Shown in pieces: positions 52,542 to 62,017 of a DNA stretch of 64,000 bases (positions are counted from its first letter, which is position 1; the number at the start of each line of letters is the position of its first letter). The DNA lies in the NCBI GenBank assembly GCA_964593725.1, contig CAZQJS010000013.1, forward strand, positions 8,449 through 72,448. Reading direction: 5' to 3'. The notes below the pieces were generated by a model. It searched no databases. It was not told where the DNA came from and was given only the letters and a program-made list of their open reading frames with translations. This stretch comes from JAIOSM01 sp964593725. GTDB lineage: Bacteria; Desulfobacterota; Desulfobacteria; Desulfobacterales; Desulfobacteraceae. Both the position numbers and the translations under genes were made by a program.

Positions 52542-55106
52542 TCAGGAAATATGCTCTTTTCTCAATGTCCTGCATGAAATTGTTTTCCCAAACCCGAGTC
52601 TGAACAACATTATTTCTGTTTCATCATTTTTAGTATGAAAAAGCTGCTCATAAACTGGTTCGATCTTTCCCAGGAGCTGCTGGTGGTTGAGGCTGAAATC
52701 ATTCTCCATTCCAAGCTTACATCTTTGACGGAAAAGGGTTATTGCTGTCATGGGCTGAAAGGAGATTCCAAGGCGCGTGCAGGTGAGCCATACCTTTTCA
52801 AGTGCCTGTCCGCCAATTATTAAGTCCTTGCATGATTTCCCTCTGATCTTCAGGAGGCCCAGGGCAGAAGACTGTTTAATACCGGTTCGGGCAAGACTGG
52901 AAATCATTTTTCCCATGCCAATCTTATTCATGAGATGCATGAATGCCCATGGACGGCATATATTCAGAAACAGTTCGCCTCCAGGACCGGTTTCAAGGTT
53001 TTTAATGGGAAACCCATCCCTTTTGTCAAGGGCATCTCTGTTGGTAAATCTGATCATTTTGATCAGGTGTTCATGCAGATCCCTGCGCTCACTTCTTATT
53101 TTATCGGCTTCATATATTATATCTGCAATTTTATTGATATCCTGCCTGTCTGTGACCAGAACAAGCTCTGCCTTATCAAATGGGGCTGTGCTTTTTCTGA
53201 TTTCTGCAAGTTTATCTTCCCCAATGGGCTTTTTATTAAATTTTGTCCTGTTTGTATGCCTCTCCCAGATAAATCTCTGAAGAGGGTCCTCCCTGGTATT
53301 GTCAGATGCAAAACTCATCTTTGCAACCAGCTCCGGCCTGTCACCTGCTGGAAAATACTCAATCTGCGCAGAAAGTTTAAAACGTGAGGCTGCAATGAGT
53401 ATATTCTCAACTGCTGCACCGCATGCAATATGGGAGGCTGTCTGGTTCACATTGAAAAACGAGTCATCAGCCAGGGGATCAAGGAAAATTTCAAGCTGAT
53501 GTTTATCATATTCAAATCTCCATGGCTGGCAATTATCACCTGACGGTGCCCTGGATCCTGCAGTTACCAGATAGTTCATAATTTCTTGCGTAATTGTTCC
53601 TTTTCCTTTGACTGCCATTGGCACAACAGGTCGTATATCTGTAAGAGTGTCCATTTCCAGCCTTTTTTTTATGATCATTGCTTTAAATCTCTGGAGAGGA
53701 TGTCTGTTTCCTTTATAAAGGCAGCCCTGATAAAATTTTCTTGTGAACAGATCATATTGAAAATAATGGGGAACAGGCTTAACTCCTTTTTTACCCAGTA
53801 ATATCCTTGCAGTTTCCGTTGCAACAAGTGAGCTGCACAACAGACAGGCCGCTCCGAGGGAAGGCCCTTTACGGGTTCTCATATTTATTGCATTGGGAGG
53901 GATATATTGTTTTTGGGTTGCTTTGGGTGCAAGGCCTATGAAAAACTTGATAAGTTTCTCCTCTTTGTTCAATTTATTTGTTATATTAAAATAATTATCA
54001 AAGGTCATGCCCTGATCAGGCATAAAAATAAGCATGGCTGTGCTGAACCCCAGAGGGCCTGCTGTGATGACTGGTATGCCTTTTTCATAGGCCTTTTTAA
54101 ATATCAACCTGCGTATATCAAAATTAAAAAAATCCATACCATCGGCCACAAGATCAACACCTTCTAAAAATTCATCGATATTCTCCTGTGAAACCCCCTT
54201 ATCAAAGCATTTAATTTTTAGGTATGGATTTATGTCCATGGCCTCTTCATACATTACATCGATCTTGGGCCGGTCAAAACCACTTGTCCTTGCACCATAC
54301 TGTCTGTTAAAATTTGCAGGTTCAAACCTGTCAAAGTCAGCAATGTGGAAATTGGTTATACCTGTTCTGGCAAGGGTTACAAGGTGTTGACCTCCAACCC
54401 CGCCAAGGCCTGGTATGGCAATTTTACACTCCATCAGCCTGTCTTGTTCAGCCAGGGAAAAAATACCTATATTCCTTGATAATGCCTGTTCAAGAAAATG
54501 GTACCTTCCATGGAACCCTGGCTGATCCACCAAAGCCATGGACCTGTGTTCTTTGGAAACTGTGGCTGATGACTGGTTGATCATGGTGGCAACATCAGCA
54601 TAGATTGGCATCATTTCAAGATTTCGTTCTTTATCGCGAAACATGGCACCAATTTTTTCAACTCCAAAGGAGTGGTGCAAAAGATCAAATGCCGGAGGGT
54701 GTATCACTGCAAGCATATGTTCAAAACCTTTTTTTCTGGCATGTAAAAGAGCTGGCCTGAAAAGTGATTTGATCAATCCTGATTTATGCCTGTAGTCTTT
54801 GATACAGCACATCCAGCCAAGGGTTATGCATGATCCTGTAAGGTTTTTTTTGAAATCTGTTATCTCTTTGTACTGGTCAACGGGCAGGCCGGCCGGACCG
54901 TCCATTATCAGGCGTATTGATGCAATGATTTTATCCTCTGCTATTGCGATGAAATTGATTGTGTCATCAAGGCTGTCGTACTGATCTACGATGTGGTCCA
55001 GGGAATAGGGGAATCGTTCCTCTTCATCAATGAACACTTTTTTCCTTAATGCGTAGACTTCCAATTTCTCCAGCGCTGTTCTTGCTTCTCTGAATTGAAT
55101 CTCCAT
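52542..55106 (-). CDS. Three-domain fusion: GNAT-like acyltransferase, ThiF/E1-like, nitroreductase
   Basis: An 854-residue protein. Residues 1-180 resemble FeeM/autoinducer-synthase-like GNAT folds (YALRKKVFIDEEERFP, FIAIAEDKIIASIRLIMDG, LGWMCCIKDYRHKSGLIKSL). Residues about 205-470 are an E1/ThiF/MoeB adenylating domain: nucleotide loop GLGGVGG (233-239), DFDRFEPANFNRQYG and DRPKIDVM; a catalytic Cys and zinc CxxC pairs are not obvious. Residues about 500-830 are an FMN nitroreductase domain (GSRAPSGDNCQPWRFEY at 517-533; IIGGQALEKVWLTC). The E1-nitroreductase part matches the Rv1355c-type architecture of mycobacteria. Function is not known; an adenylate-forming step on an acylated amino acid or peptide is possible. 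It stands alone between a parvulin and a kinase. Confidence 0.8.
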   Translation of the reverse strand: MEIQFREARTALEKLEVYALRKKVFIDEEERFPYSLDHIVDQYDSLDDTINFIAIAEDKIIASIRLIMDGPAGLPVDQYKEITDFKKNLTGSCITLGWMCCIKDYRHKSGLIKSLFRPALLHARKKGFEHMLAVIHPPAFDLLHHSFGVEKIGAMFRDKERNLEMMPIYADVATMINQSSATVSKEHRSMALVDQPGFHGRYHFLEQALSRNIGIFSLAEQDRLMECKIAIPGLGGVGGQHLVTLARTGITNFHIADFDRFEPANFNRQYGARTSGFDRPKIDVMYEEAMDINPYLKIKCFDKGVSQENIDEFLEGVDLVADGMDFFNFDIRRLIFKKAYEKGIPVITAGPLGFSTAMLIFMPDQGMTFDNYFNITNKLNKEEKLIKFFIGLAPKATQKQYIPPNAINMRTRKGPSLGAACLLCSSLVATETARILLGKKGVKPVPHYFQYDLFTRKFYQGCLYKGNRHPLQRFKAMIIKKRLEMDTLTDIRPVVPMAVKGKGTITQEIMNYLVTAGSRAPSGDNCQPWRFEYDKHQLEIFLDPLADDSFFNVNQTASHIACGAAVENILIAASRFKLSAQIEYFPAGDRPELVAKMSFASDNTREDPLQRFIWERHTNRTKFNKKPIGEDKLAEIRKSTAPFDKAELVLVTDRQDINKIADIIYEADKIRSERRDLHEHLIKMIRFTNRDALDKRDGFPIKNLETGPGGELFLNICRPWAFMHLMNKIGMGKMISSLARTGIKQSSALGLLKIRGKSCKDLIIGGQALEKVWLTCTRLGISFQPMTAITLFRQRCKLGMENDFSLNHQQLLGKIEPVYEQLFHTKNDETEIMLFRLGFGKTISCRTLRKEHIS

Positions 55107-55261
55107 TCTTTTTTCCTCCTAAAACGGTTAATTAAGTGATATAGTTCAGAGTGTTGAAATAACATCTGAACATGAGGATAAAAGACCACTAATAAACCAC
55201 CCAAGGCAAGATAAAAAAGAGATGTTTTTAGATTTATTTTACGGAATTTGAAAATATAATA

Positions 55262-57106
55262 TTATAGAAAGGTTAGCGCACTTTGTCCTTTGCGTTTCAG
55301 TGCATTTTTTGCGGCAAGGCCCATCTTTTCAAAGGTGTACGGTTTTTGAATATACTCTCCTGCACCAAGCTCCTGGGCCTCCTTTACTCTGTCATTTTCT
55401 GAAAACCCACTTGCAATTATGGAGTTCTGGCCGGGGTGCATTTTTAAAATCTGTTTATATGTTTCACATCCGTCAATTCCAGGTTTCATGATCATATCTA
55501 AAATCACAAGATCCGGCGAATGTGTTTCCATGTATTCAATGGCTTCTTCTCCGCTCTTGACTGAAGTCACGGAATAATTTAGCTTTGTCAGTATGTCACT
55601 TGCAAGCTGGCGCTGTCTTTTTTCGTCATCAACAATCAGGATTGATTCCCGGCTGCCCATATATTCTTTAAGTTTGTGAGCTCCACGCCCTGGTTTAATC
55701 TTTTCTCTGGTTACCGGGAAATAGATTGTAAATGTTGTACCAAAATTTATTTTACTTTGAATCTCTATATGTCCGTTGTGATCCTTTACAGTCCCCCATA
55801 CAACAGCCATACCAAGGCCGGTACCACTGCGCCCCATCTTTTTTTTTGTATAAAACGGCTCAAATATTTTTTCAATATCTTCTCCTGCTATACCTGTGCC
55901 TGTATCTGATACAGAAAGGATTGCATAATCGCCCTTAACAAAATTCTCATATCCCTGTATTGGTTTTTCAATATATCTTTTTCGTGTGGCAATGGTGATT
56001 GTCCCGGAGTTTAGTATTGCTTCTGCTGCATTATTGGTAAGGTTCATTATAACATTAAATATATGGACGGTTGAACCAACAATATTGGGCAGGTTTGTTG
56101 AAAGCTCGGTTATGATTCTGACATGTCTGTTAAAGGATTTCATCTTATTCAGTTCCGGCGATTTGATATAATCCCGTACTATGTGGTTGATGTTTATGAT
56201 ATCGGTTACAACAACACCTCTTCGTGCCATGGTCAGAAGGTCCTGCACAATTGCAGCAGCTTTCTGGCCTGATTTCTGGATACTCAGGAGGGGTTCCCGC
56301 AGGGGGCTGTCATCGGGAAGATCCATCAGAATTAAGTCTGGATAACACACCTGGGCCGTCAAAACATTATTTAAATCATGGGCAACACCACCTGCCAGGG
56401 TTCCAATGGCTTCCATTTTCTGGGATTGATGCAGTTTTGTTAATAATTCTCTGTTCTCTTTTTCAGCCAGGGTTCGTATTTTTATCTCTTTTTTAAGTTT
56501 AATTCCAATCTCTTTTTCCTTCAGGAACATTTTGCTGACTTGATTAATAAGTACAGACACGGATACAGCGGCAATAACATTAACGCATACAAAATTTATT
56601 CCAATGACAATCCATAGATTTGATGCATTGGGCAGTGTCCTGACCCATGGTAAAAGTCCCAGGTATACAAAAATGCTTAAAACAGCCCATGTCATAATAT
56701 TGACACCCAGGGAGATGAGTACTGGCCGTGTGCCAAGCAGGACGCTGGTCATAATGGAGAACATCAGCAGCCACAATGGTCCTGCACCTGCCGGCCCGAC
56801 TCCGACCAGGAGGCCAAATCCCAGGAGATAAAAGACAATTAACATGCTCAGGGATTTTTTAAAAAAGGAGATTTTTTTGAACAGGAGAAACCATATCAAG
56901 CAGATTATAATTGTATCAAGTACAATAATGCCATACAGTTTTTCCCTTAATGCAAAATAAACACTTGGCATATATGCAACAGATGCAAAGATTGCAAAGC
57001 TCAACAGCAGGTAATGGAGAAGATATTGGCGGAAAAATGCAACACCCTTCTCCTGGGTAACTGCTGGAGGTGAAAAAATAGATTTCAGTTTATTTTTAAT
57101 GTTCAT
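55262..57106 (-). CDS. Membrane histidine kinase with C-terminal receiver
   Basis: A 614-residue hybrid kinase. The first 195 residues contain five to six membrane helices with short loops, a 7TM/MASE-like sensor of unknown ligand. A coiled coil leads to HisKA (LAGGVAHDLNNVLTAQV, His about 244), HATPase (NVIMNLTNNAAEAI, SDTGTGIAGEDIEKIFEPF, GTGLGMAVVWG) and a receiver (SILIVDDEKRQRQL, LVILDMIMKPGIDG, QKPYTFEKM). It starts about 100 bases downstream of the TauE/SafE gene on the same strand. No dedicated response regulator is nearby. Confidence 0.9.
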   Translation of the reverse strand: MNIKNKLKSIFSPPAVTQEKGVAFFRQYLLHYLLLSFAIFASVAYMPSVYFALREKLYGIIVLDTIIICLIWFLLFKKISFFKKSLSMLIVFYLLGFGLLVGVGPAGAGPLWLLMFSIMTSVLLGTRPVLISLGVNIMTWAVLSIFVYLGLLPWVRTLPNASNLWIVIGINFVCVNVIAAVSVSVLINQVSKMFLKEKEIGIKLKKEIKIRTLAEKENRELLTKLHQSQKMEAIGTLAGGVAHDLNNVLTAQVCYPDLILMDLPDDSPLREPLLSIQKSGQKAAAIVQDLLTMARRGVVVTDIININHIVRDYIKSPELNKMKSFNRHVRIITELSTNLPNIVGSTVHIFNVIMNLTNNAAEAILNSGTITIATRKRYIEKPIQGYENFVKGDYAILSVSDTGTGIAGEDIEKIFEPFYTKKKMGRSGTGLGMAVVWGTVKDHNGHIEIQSKINFGTTFTIYFPVTREKIKPGRGAHKLKEYMGSRESILIVDDEKRQRQLASDILTKLNYSVTSVKSGEEAIEYMETHSPDLVILDMIMKPGIDGCETYKQILKMHPGQNSIIASGFSENDRVKEAQELGAGEYIQKPYTFEKMGLAAKNALKRKGQSALTFL

Positions 57107-57208
57107 TGATACCTTTTTTTGCGAATTATTTATATAATATAGGAAACAGATCTGTTTTTCAATGGAAGTATAAAATTTTTTTAAGATATCAACCCATGTA
57201 TCTGCCTG

Positions 57209-58102
57209 TTATGTGAAAAAGTTGAAAATATATTTGCAGGCCACAAAAAGAATGGAGCAGCATAGTATTGCTTTAATAATATAGGAGGGGAAATACTTCT
57301 GGCATCTTGCCCCGAGATATATTCCTGCAAAACCTCCAAGTCCGAAGAGTAAACCAAGGTACCAGTCCGGAGCAACAGAGGTTTCAGGATAATACAGGGC
57401 AAGTATCTGATAAAATAAAACACCTGCAGCAGATGTGACAAAGGTGCCCATTAATGCAGCACCTGCCACAACATAAACCGGCAGGCCCAGAAATGTTATG
57501 AAAAAAGGCGCTATTATGGAACCGCCACCAATCCCATATATTCCGCCGATGATTCCAACAAAAAAACAGAGGAGTATGACAGTAAAGGTTGAAAAGGAAA
57601 AGTTTTGTCCTGCAAAATCAAACTTAATACGTACCAGGGAGAATGTGGCGTTTGTAACAATGAGGTCAGTGCTTATTTTTTCTTCTTTTTTTGTCTGGAA
57701 AACATCATTCAGAAGCTTTAAACCAATATAGAACAGGACAAATCCCACAAAGAATTTAAAATTTTTCGGATCTGGAAGAAATTTTATTCTTATTACCGCA
57801 CCAATTAAAACTCCGGGCAGTGTACCCAGGATTACTGTCCAGGTAAGGGGCCAGACCATCCGCTTTTCCTTGATAAATCGCATAACACCGCTGGGAATTG
57901 CAACAATGTTGAATAACTGATTTGTTCCGCTCACTGATGGGGCAGTATAGTGAAGGAAGCTCATCTGAAAAGGGAGCAGAAGAAAAGCACCTGACACCCC
58001 GCCCATGGATGTAAAAAAAGAGACCACAAATGCGACAAGGGGCGGTATAAACAGATATGTTTCAACACCGGAGCCGGGGAAAAAAACATAGAGAAACTCC
58101 AC
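57209..58102 (-). CDS. Sulfite exporter TauE/SafE-family permease
   Basis: A 297-residue membrane protein with about eight helices in two repeats. Family markers are VAFVVSFFTSMGGVSGAFLLLPFQ and its repeat GIIGGIYGIGGGSIIAPFF. The family exports sulfur oxyanions or small sulfonated or organic acids. In a sulfate reducer a sulfur anion is plausible, but the substrate cannot be read from sequence. Confidence 0.85.
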   Translation of the reverse strand: MEFLYVFFPGSGVETYLFIPPLVAFVVSFFTSMGGVSGAFLLLPFQMSFLHYTAPSVSGTNQLFNIVAIPSGVMRFIKEKRMVWPLTWTVILGTLPGVLIGAVIRIKFLPDPKNFKFFVGFVLFYIGLKLLNDVFQTKKEEKISTDLIVTNATFSLVRIKFDFAGQNFSFSTFTVILLCFFVGIIGGIYGIGGGSIIAPFFITFLGLPVYVVAGAALMGTFVTSAAGVLFYQILALYYPETSVAPDWYLGLLFGLGGFAGIYLGARCQKYFPSYIIKAILCCSILFVACKYIFNFFT

Positions 58103-58427
58103 TATTTTGATACTCCTTTTATCATGTTTTGAATAAATAATTTCATTTAAGATTATCTATATTAATATCAAACCCGGGAGTCAAGAAGAATATCTTAATT
58201 GCGGACGAATTTGATATTTTTTTAAACTTGCTTTATTGCGAATTATGACTTATTCTACCCACATTGTTATTAAATTCAAATAATTGTTTTTAAAGCATTT
58301 AAACTTGAGTTATTTTGTTGATTTTCCTTGATTTACATATGCGGGTTTGATACTAGGGCGTAAAATTTGTTGAGTTAAAAAAGCAGTAAATTTATTTTTT
58401 GTATAAATATTAATACAGGAGATTAAA
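58103..58427. other. 325-base intergenic region before gdhA
   Basis: Divergent gap between the permease and glutamate dehydrogenase genes. A TTGATT (58328-58333) with TACTAG 17 bases later is a weak promoter candidate for gdhA. AT-rich, with no gene seen. Confidence 0.4.
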
Positions 58428-59777
58428 ATGGATAATGTTTATGATAGAATAGCAGGCAGAAATTCCCATGAAAAAGAGTTTCTCCAGGCTGTAAAAGAGG
58501 TTTTTGATTCTGTTAAAAGTGTAATGGACAAGAACGTCGAATACAGAGATGCAAAGATACTTGAGAGAATAGCAGAGCCTGAAAGAGTGGTCATGTTCAG
58601 GGTACCGTGGCAGGATGATAAAGGTGAGATTCATATAAACCGTGGTTTCAGAATACAGATGAACAGTGCCATTGGCCCTTATAAAGGCGGCCTGCGTTTT
58701 CATCCTTCCGTAAACCTTTCCATTCTTAAATTTCTTGCCTTTGAACAGGTCTTTAAAAATGCCCTGACAACCCTGCCCATGGGCGGAGGAAAAGGCGGGT
58801 CAGACTTTGATCCCAAGGGAAAATCCGATGCTGAAGTTATGAGATTCTGCCAGGCGTTTATGATGGAGCTCCAGAGACATATTGGTCATGATACAGATGT
58901 TCCGGCAGGTGATATTGGTGTGGGAGGGCGTGAAATAGGCTTTCTTTTTGGAATGTATAAGAAGATAAGAAACGAGTTTGTTGGTATATTGACTGGTAAG
59001 GGCCTTAACTGGGGAGGAAGTTTGATAAGGCCTGAAGCAACAGGCTTTGGCTCGGTATACTTTGCATCGGAAATGCTTGCCACAAGAAATGATAACCTGG
59101 AAGGTAAAACCTGCCTGATATCAGGTGCTGGAAATGTTGCTCAGTATACAATAGAAAAGATTATCGAGCTTGGCGGCAAGGTTATTACCTTGTCTGATTC
59201 AAGTGGATATATTTATGATGAAGCTGGTATCACCAGGGAAAAACTGCAATATATAATGCAGCTTAAAAATATCCGCCGGGGAAGGATCAGGGAGTATGCA
59301 GATAAGTACAAAGAAGCAGTATATACCCCGGTTGATACTGCCCTTGATCACAACCCCCTCTGGAATCATAAGGCAGACTGTGCATTCCCGTCTGCAACCC
59401 AGAATGAGTTAAATGCCGTTGATGCTGCTAATTTTTTAAATAACGGCGGAACCCTTGTGTGTGAAGGTGCAAATATGCCAACCACCCTTGACGGAGCACA
59501 GCTGTTCATTGATAATAAAATCCTTTATGGGCCTGCCAAAGCAGCCAATGCAGGAGGTGTCGCAGTTTCCGGCCTTGAAATGTCCCAGAACAGCATGCGG
59601 CATAAATGGACAAGGCAGGAGGTTGATGCAAAGTTGAAAGCGATCATGAAAAGCATACATACATCCTGCGTTGATGCAGCAGCCGAGTATGGGTTACAGG
59701 GTAACTACGTTGCAGGAGCTAATATTGCAGGCTTTGTAAAGGTTGCCGATGCCATGCTTGACCATGGCCTTGTCTAG
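58428..59777 (+). CDS. gdhA: NADP-type glutamate dehydrogenase
   Basis: A 449-residue hexameric-type enzyme. The substrate site is clear: GPYKGGLRFHPSVNLSILKFLAFEQ, TTLPMGGGKGGSDFDPKG with the catalytic Lys, and DVPAGDIGVGGREIGFLFG. The Rossmann domain has ISGAGNVAQYTIEKIIELG. It converts 2-oxoglutarate and ammonium to glutamate, the main ammonium-assimilating route at high ammonium. Ribosome site AGGAG. A bidirectional terminator follows. Confidence 0.95.
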   Translation: MDNVYDRIAGRNSHEKEFLQAVKEVFDSVKSVMDKNVEYRDAKILERIAEPERVVMFRVPWQDDKGEIHINRGFRIQMNSAIGPYKGGLRFHPSVNLSILKFLAFEQVFKNALTTLPMGGGKGGSDFDPKGKSDAEVMRFCQAFMMELQRHIGHDTDVPAGDIGVGGREIGFLFGMYKKIRNEFVGILTGKGLNWGGSLIRPEATGFGSVYFASEMLATRNDNLEGKTCLISGAGNVAQYTIEKIIELGGKVITLSDSSGYIYDEAGITREKLQYIMQLKNIRRGRIREYADKYKEAVYTPVDTALDHNPLWNHKADCAFPSATQNELNAVDAANFLNNGGTLVCEGANMPTTLDGAQLFIDNKILYGPAKAANAGGVAVSGLEMSQNSMRHKWTRQEVDAKLKAIMKSIHTSCVDAAAEYGLQGNYVAGANIAGFVKVADAMLDHGLV

Positions 59778-59791
59778 AAAAATAGAAATAT

Positions 59792-59817
59792 AAAGGCCGC
59801 TGAATTAAGCGGCCTTT
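59792..59817 (+). terminator. Bidirectional terminator between gdhA and larA
   Basis: AAAGGCCGCT (59792-59801) and AGCGGCCTTT (59808-59817) form a perfect 10-base-pair stem with loop GAATTA and a T run on the plus strand. The convergent larA stop is at 59819. Confidence 0.9.
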
Positions 59818-59818
59818 T

Positions 59819-61066
59819 TTATTGCTGAACCATTGGAACGGTTAATCCGCCATCCATTAAAAACAGTATGTCTGCATTTTGCCCCTTTTGCTCAATTGCC
59901 TTGTCAACGGCACTTTGAACAGAATCAAATGGTGTCATAAAGAGATCTGGAAGCTTTTCAGGTTCAATGTCTGTAACGGCCCAGATTTGTGCCCAGGTAG
60001 TTATTTCAGCAATTTTACCTGCCTTGTGATAACCAAGTACATAGGTCTCCTTGATTTTTTCCAGGGTCTGTTCCGGAGTTTCACAGCTTTTTAAAAGATT
60101 GGCAAATGTTTCAGAACCTATGCTGTCCCTGCACTGGGCAACAAGGATTATAATACCGTCCTTTTTAAGGGCAAGCTTTGCATTTTCAAGCCCTTTCTGT
60201 GCCTGGTAAAGGTCAATATCCTGGGGAAATTTCACAACCGATACAACTATATCGCATTTCTCTTTTAAGGGTGCTGCAAACACTTCATCAGCCCTGTGGG
60301 CTGCCTCAATAAATGAGTCGTGTATGTGTCCTGCTGTTGCTGCATATATTTTATGGTTTTTATCAAGCACTGTCATGATGGAGAATATATCCTGCTTCAC
60401 AGTTTTAATGGCATCTATCATATCCCCATGTACCGGGTTGCCGTCCAGTGCAAGTGCCCTGGCAGCAGGGTTCAGAGCGAGCTTATGGTTTACCTCGATG
60501 GTTTCAATGCCTGCAATGCCAGGCAGGAATGATTTTCTTCCCCCGGTGTAGCCTGCAAAATAATGGGGCTCAACCGATGATATAATCACTATTTTATCTG
60601 CATGGGCAGATGCCTGGTTTACATACATGGGAGTTCCATTGCCGGAATCTCCAAGGTATATCATCTCGTCACTCTTCCTTGCATCATGGACAATGATATT
60701 TTTCCTGATTTTTGGGTAAAAATCACCAAATATCTGAACAAACTCCTCCCGGGTGGGGCCGCGGTGGGCACCTGTGGCAATTATGAACTTATAGTTAACC
60801 TGGCCTGGGTCGTCAAAAATGGTTTCAAGGACTTTCCCGGTTGGTGTGGGGCGTGTGGCATCATTTACTATTACCAGGACATTTTCCGCATCTTCCAGGA
60901 ACTCTTTGAAATTTTTACTGTTAATTGGATTATTAATGGCCCTGCTTATTATTTTTTCCTGGTTTTCAATTTTAACATCATTTGCTTCAAGCAGGCTTAC
61001 ATTGATTTTATCATCTATTTTTACAACCTGTTTTCCATCTTTACCATATGGTATATCAATTTTCAT
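59819..61066 (-). CDS. larA: Nickel-pincer lactate racemase LarA
   Basis: A 415-residue protein of the LarA family, which interconverts L- and D-lactate with a nickel-pincer nucleotide cofactor. The cofactor and catalytic residues known from Lactobacillus LarA are all in place: His101 (ATGAHRGPT), His168 and Lys178 (VEPHYFAGYTGGRKS) and His194 (VNHKLAL). Other 2-hydroxy acids are possible substrates. It is the third gene of an operon with the iron-sulfur and GlcD-like genes (6-base gap). The cofactor genes larB, larC and larE are not in the window. Confidence 0.88.
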   Translation of the reverse strand: MKIDIPYGKDGKQVVKIDDKINVSLLEANDVKIENQEKIISRAINNPINSKNFKEFLEDAENVLVIVNDATRPTPTGKVLETIFDDPGQVNYKFIIATGAHRGPTREEFVQIFGDFYPKIRKNIIVHDARKSDEMIYLGDSGNGTPMYVNQASAHADKIVIISSVEPHYFAGYTGGRKSFLPGIAGIETIEVNHKLALNPAARALALDGNPVHGDMIDAIKTVKQDIFSIMTVLDKNHKIYAATAGHIHDSFIEAAHRADEVFAAPLKEKCDIVVSVVKFPQDIDLYQAQKGLENAKLALKKDGIIILVAQCRDSIGSETFANLLKSCETPEQTLEKIKETYVLGYHKAGKIAEITTWAQIWAVTDIEPEKLPDLFMTPFDSVQSAVDKAIEQKGQNADILFLMDGGLTVPMVQQ

Positions 61067-61072
61067 AATTTT

Positions 61073-62011
61073 CTATTTTCCCGATATTTTTGCCATGAAT
61101 GTATCTATTTCCATCTGAAATCCTGATTTGTCGCCATGCTTAATCTGCACAAGCTTTATTCTTTCAGGGTCCATGTCAAGGCTTTTAAGAAGGGCTTTTA
61201 CAAAAAGTACATTTGCCTTTGCCTTTTCATTGCCATTGTGTTCACAGTCGCCATCTGGACAGCAGGCAACCAGAACTCCCTCTGCATTATGGAGAAAGGG
61301 CTCCATAAGTGTCTCTTTTTCAAGTCTGCCGCCGCACATATTGACAATGGTTTTATAGGGTTTTTTACTGTCTGTTTCCATGGAGGAGGATTGGAGATCC
61401 GGAAAGTATGACCAGTTGCATGCAAAAACGACTGCTTTGGCATTTTTATTCTCCTTAAGGTATTCTGATATTTCACCATTAAGGTCATCTTTGGAAGTAC
61501 CATAGTCCATGCCAAGGTGAGCTGCCTCGGCAGGACACACCTCAACACAAATACCGCAGGCAAGACACTTAACTGCATCGGTGACAATCACCTTGTCAAT
61601 GCTTGACCTTGCCTCGTGGGGACACTCCCTGACACAGGCAAGGCAGTCAGCACAATTATCATTGGTAATGGAGGTTGTGCCGGGAATGTTGAATCCTGCT
61701 TCAATGAGGTCTTTTCTTGCATCTATGAATATATCAGTGAGTGTAACACCGGAAGAACAGGCAGCATCACACCTTTTACAGAAAAAACAGGAAAACAGCT
61801 TTTCAGCAATGTAGTCAGATGGCTCAAGTTCTCCTGACAGAAGTCCGTGGGCCATAATTATCTTTGCCCTTGGTGTATCAGATTCCCATTTTGTATACTT
61901 TGATAAAGGGCAGTGTTCAAAACAATAACCGCATCTTATACAGGCTGCAAGGGTTTTTTCCCATTTTTTCAGATTATCAGTTTTCATTGGTTTGTTTCCC
62001 ATAGTTTCCAC
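61073..62011 (-). CDS. HdrC-like/ferredoxin protein with C-terminal MvhD-type domain
   Basis: A 312-residue cytoplasmic electron carrier. Residues about 20-90 are HdrC/GlpC-like (CIRCGYCFEHC and CFFCKRCDAAC). Residues 115-170 are a two-cluster ferredoxin (CADCLACVREC, CLACGICVEVC). Residues about 190-300 resemble the MvhD/FrhD delta subunit that links hydrogenase or dehydrogenase to Hdr: ACNWSYFPDLQ, MCGGRLEKETLMEPF, CCPDGDCEHNGN. The usual CNWCSY is CNWSY here, so one 2Fe-2S ligand is missing. It sits between the GlcD-like dehydrogenase and LarA with 6-base gaps, so it probably takes electrons from lactate oxidation. Confidence 0.85.
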   Translation of the reverse strand: METMGNKPMKTDNLKKWEKTLAACIRCGYCFEHCPLSKYTKWESDTPRAKIIMAHGLLSGELEPSDYIAEKLFSCFFCKRCDAACSSGVTLTDIFIDARKDLIEAGFNIPGTTSITNDNCADCLACVRECPHEARSSIDKVIVTDAVKCLACGICVEVCPAEAAHLGMDYGTSKDDLNGEISEYLKENKNAKAVVFACNWSYFPDLQSSSMETDSKKPYKTIVNMCGGRLEKETLMEPFLHNAEGVLVACCPDGDCEHNGNEKAKANVLFVKALLKSLDMDPERIKLVQIKHGDKSGFQMEIDTFMAKISGK

Positions 62012-62017
62012 CTTTAA

